Of a stretch of 64,000 bases of DNA, positions 61,380 to 64,000 are shown one piece after another. The DNA is taken from contig NW_013171860.1 of assembly GCF_000151665.1 (NCBI RefSeq), positions 1-64,000 of the forward strand. Reading direction: 5' to 3'. Position 1 is the first letter of the stretch, and each line of letters starts with the position of its first letter. A program made the translations under genes and the position numbers. This stretch comes from Blastocystis hominis. Taxonomy: Eukaryota > Sar > Bigyra > Opalinata > Blastocystidae. The notes beneath the pieces were generated by a model, which worked only from the letters and a program-made list of their open reading frames with translations, made no database searches and was not told the origin of the DNA.

Positions 61380-63002
61380 ATGGAAACAGTAAAGAAGCAC
61401 AGTGAAGAGGTCGCAGAATTAAATCAATCGATTGACGTTCTTTTTAGTCGCCTCCCCCAGATCGTTCAAGTTGCTCATTTTCATTGTCATCAAGCGTAGA
61501 CATCGGTTCAAGACGCCATTGACCAGCTTCTCGTCTTGGAGAAGAAATCGCGTCTGGTCCGGGATTTCGGTCTGCCTTATATGTAGTTGATGGAGCCGAC
61601 TATCACAGTCCGTATTTCTGATAGATTGCTGGAAGTGTGCTTTGAGACACAGAACTACACGAAACTGAATTCCTCCATCACACTCCTTGCAAAAAGAAGA
61701 TCACAGCACGATGATGTATGCGATTTTTTCATTGCTTAGCTTTCCTTTCCTTTCCTTTCTGTTCGTGATGTGATCTTGCTGTTTTTGAATTCTGTTTGCC
61801 TTACCCATTCTCTTAGGTAATCGCCGCGGTCGTGCGAAAGGGAAAGTCCTATCTCAGCCAGATCCCGGACTACGACACAAAGCTGTCTCTTCTCCAAACT
61901 CTCCTCGACACATCCGAAGGCAAAGTACTTTCCCAGCTTCCCTTCTTCGACTCTCCTCTAGATGTACTTAGAAAGCGAGCGCGCCTCGCTGATCCGCGAG
62001 CTCATGAGCATGCGCGAGAGCCGAGGCGATCTGGAAGGCGCCGCCGCGGCGAGCCAAGAAATCCAAGTGGAGGTCTGCAACTCGCTGTCGAGCCGCGAGA
62101 AAGCGGAGTTCTTTTTGGAGCAGGTGGGCGAGCGTGTTTCCTTCGATCGCAGATCCGTCTGAGCCAGAAAGTCAACGAGTGGATCCGCGTGCCGCTCACC
62201 ATCCAGAAGGTCAACGCGAAGCTCCTCAAAGACGAGCACATGGAGGACCTTCTCGAGCGCTTCGTGCAGCTCTGCATCGTCCAGCACGTCCACGACGACG
62301 ACCTCCAAGCGCTCTACCGCGACTACGAGCGTCTTCTGGCGCTGTCTCGCTACGAAGAAGACGACGTGGCGAGCCGCGAGATCGTCACCATCCTCGTCGT
62401 GCTCGCCGTGCTGATGCCCTACGACGCCGAGCAGCAGCAGATCCTCCACTCGCTCGCTCGCGCGTACAGCCGCCACTGGAAGTACCTCCCCGACTACCGC
62501 GCGTTCCTGGCGTCCTTCGAGGTCGCCGAGCTGCTGAAGTGGCCGCTGCCGATGCTCGCCACAGTGCTGGACAACCCGCTCTTCACCAGCCCGCAGTGGG
62601 GCGACAAGCGCGAGGCCTGGCGGCAGCTGCTGCGTCGCCGCGTGGTGGAGCATGTGGGCGACGAGAGGCGCGGTGAGGCGTAGAATATCCGCGTGCTGGG
62701 CGCGTTTTTGTCGGTGGCGTCGCTGGGCCGCGTGGCGCAGCTGCTGCAGCTGAGCGAGGAGGAGGCGGAGGACGCGCTGGCGCAGGCGTGCGTGGAGGGC
62801 ATGCTCTGGCTGCGGATGGACCGCGTGAAGAGGACGGTGAGCTTCAAGAAGACGGAGCCGGCGGAGAAAGTGCTGACGAATTGGACGGGTTTTGGTGAGA
62901 GAGGGGAGTGAGGGGTAGAGGACGTGAAGGAGGTGATGGACGAGCTGGACAAGATCGTGTATTTGATTGAGAAGGAGAAGATGATTAAGGAGGTGAAGCA
63001 GT
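61380..63002 (+). CDS. RPN5: 26S proteasome lid subunit RPN5 (PSMD12)
   Basis: The assembled protein follows PSMD12: a helical N terminus, LLEVCFETQNYTKLNSSITLLAKRR, GKSYLSQIPDYDTKLSLLQTLLDTSEGK, then SREKAEFFLEQ, QKVNAKLL and a PCI domain with NIRVLGAFLSVASLGRVAQLL and EGMLWLRMDRVKRTVSF. Introns are mostly 29-37 nt; the one at about 61,717-61,817 is roughly 101 nt, the longest seen. The last helix reads IEKEKMIKEVKQ, matching the animal C terminus IAKEEMIHNLQ. No stop is encoded there: the next base T63002 lies four bases before TGTTTGTTGG, so TAA is made on polyadenylation. Very GC-rich codon use after 61,960. Confidence 0.92.
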
Positions 63003-63006
63003 GGCG

Positions 63007-63015
63007 TGTTTGTTG
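63007..63015 (+). terminator. Polyadenylation element TGTTTGTTG
   Basis: It lies 4 nt (GGCG) after T63002, which completes the RPN5 C terminus KQ and would become UAA. It is 13 nt before the next start codon. Confidence 0.75.
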
Positions 63016-63028
63016 GACATTGGTTTTT

Positions 63029-64000
63029 ATGGACAATGGGAGGAGGAATGGGTTTGTGAATACTCTCTCCGAGTATTCCATTCTCGATATTATCGGAAGG
63101 GGAACCTACGGGGAAGTCTACAAAGCGATTCATATCACGACCGGAGATGTCGTGGCTCTGAAAAAGGTAGACTTCAGCGACAGAGCGAGCTAACAACACA
63201 GATTTGCTATACCGACGTCGGTATTCCGAAATCGTCAACGCGCGAGATTCGCTTACTCTCTGCACTTCGACATCCAAACATTGAAAAATTGAGAGAGGTT
63301 GTCGTGGATGACAGTACGTTGCAGCGCTCGACCTGATGAGTGTGTAGTCAAAAAGGACTCTTCGCTGGTTCCAAGTCAGTTTTACCTCGTGTTTGACTAC
63401 GTGGACAACGATCTAGCTGGAATCGTTCGTGCGGTCAAAAAGCAGTTGCTCCCACCGTAGTTCGTTTATTCCTTGCATCGACCGCAGTCTCTCTTCCCAA
63501 GTTCTCCGTGTTTACATCTACCAAATCGTGGAAGTACTCGACTTCCTCCATGGTTGTAATATCATTCACCGTGACATCAAACTCGATAATTTTCTGGTGA
63601 CGAACGATCACCACATCCTTCTGACCGACTTTGGTCTCTCTCGCCAGATTCTCCCCACCTCCAATCGAATGTCTCTCCCCGTCTACGCATTGGCCTACAG
63701 AGCGCCAGAGATCCTCATGGAGAATCATTCGTACTCGATGCCGGCGGACATCTGGGCATTGGGCATTTTGATCTCGACGATCATTCTGGGGCGCCCTCCC
63801 TTCGAGGGAGATAGTGATGTTGCTTTGTTTGATCGAACTAACACGCAGCGCGAAGTGCTATCGAACATTATCAATCAATGTGGAGTGATTCCTCGCTCTA
63901 TCAAAAATTGGCTAAAAGCGTTTGCTTTTCTTGTCACTTGCTTTGAAATAGAAACGATATCGAAATTCCTTTTTCCGAATTGCGCATGGTGCGAACATTG
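63029..64000 (+). CDS. CMGC-type (CDK-like) protein kinase, cut by the window end
   Basis: The kinase domain has IGRGTYGEVYKA (Gly loop), VVALKK (beta3 Lys), a PSTAIRE-like helix GIPKSSTREIRLLSALRHPNI, and FYLVFDYVDNDL. It continues with IIHRDIKLDNFLV (catalytic Asp), TDFGLSR, LAYRAPEIL and DIWALGILIS. All catalytic residues are present. The PSTAIRE variant and the RPPFEGDSD...IINQCGVIP insert point to the CMGC group, near CDK9/CDK12-type kinases. Introns of 35 nt (near 63167) and 34 nt (near 63312) restore the frame; others near 63,455-63,500 are likely. The 3' end is beyond the window. The start follows the RPN5 3' element by 13 bp. Confidence 0.82.

Noticed and set aside
62134-62676. Arg/Ala-rich plus-strand frame and long minus-strand frame in RPN5
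   Set aside because: Both are by-products of GC-rich codons; the spliced RPN5 frame matches the proteasome subunit to its C terminus.

Overview
The window holds two different kinds of DNA. Bases 1 to about 14,490 are the right-hand part of an integrated Polinton-like (Polinton-like virus/virophage-grade) DNA virus. The rest, about 14,500-64,000, is compact nuclear DNA of a protist, most probably Blastocystis or a close relative. Four things point there. Almost every host gene is broken by introns of about 28-37 nt, very often exactly 30 nt, with GT..AG ends. A TGTTTGTTTGTT-like element lies just after gene ends. At least six genes appear to get their UAA stop only when the mRNA is polyadenylated. 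Finally, an rquA (rhodoquinone synthesis) gene is present. The species assignment is an inference from these traits.

Viral part. A morphogenesis block is recognisable: a candidate double-jelly-roll major capsid protein broken by one in-frame TGA, a DNA-packaging ATPase with clear Walker A and B, an adenain-type maturation protease (His60/Asp76/Cys108), and beside it a basic, Gly-Gly-Ala-rich protein that looks like the protease's substrate. With these lie a fibre-like repeat protein, a KilA-N protein, a 788-residue coiled-coil protein, and three overlapping genes, two of which share a repeated penton/spike-like module. No polymerase, primase or integrase is in view; they would lie left of base 1. 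Eight of eleven start codons sit in TAAATG, like poxvirus late promoters. Gene borders carry arrays of GGG..CCC palindromes with 3-nt loops, two of them nested into three-way junctions. Repeats at 14,290-14,490 are the candidate right terminus.

Host part, left to right: GT61 glycosyltransferase; SPX-EXS phosphate exporter (XPR1/SYG1); unknown winged-helix-like gene; organellar aspartate aminotransferase (-); Integrator subunit 6; two unknown genes flanking a NUDIX ADP-sugar hydrolase; TM9SF nonaspanin (-); BAG-domain protein; BRCT protein (-); fucosyltransferase-like enzyme (-); tetraspanin (-); NEDD8 E2 UBC12; second tetraspanin (-); CCR4-type EEP nuclease (-); unknown (-); rquA (-); GINS subunit PSF3; succinate dehydrogenase iron-sulfur subunit (-); two tandem MORN/LRR paralogues; a degenerate 6-phosphogluconate dehydrogenase-like gene (-); eEF1B; GPN3; tRNA-splicing endonuclease subunit (-); NRBP/WNK-like pseudokinase; Musashi-type RNA-binding protein; ASA1/GNB1L WD40 protein; proteasome subunit RPN5; and a CMGC kinase cut by the window end.

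Functional links: rquA, the SDH iron-sulfur subunit and the organellar aminotransferase fit anaerobic metabolism in a mitochondrion-related organelle. The first two lie on one strand 1.2 kb apart and all three have targeting-like N termini. Host intergenic gaps are often under 70 bp and convergent genes overlap at their stop codons. I found no rRNA, tRNA or CRISPR array.
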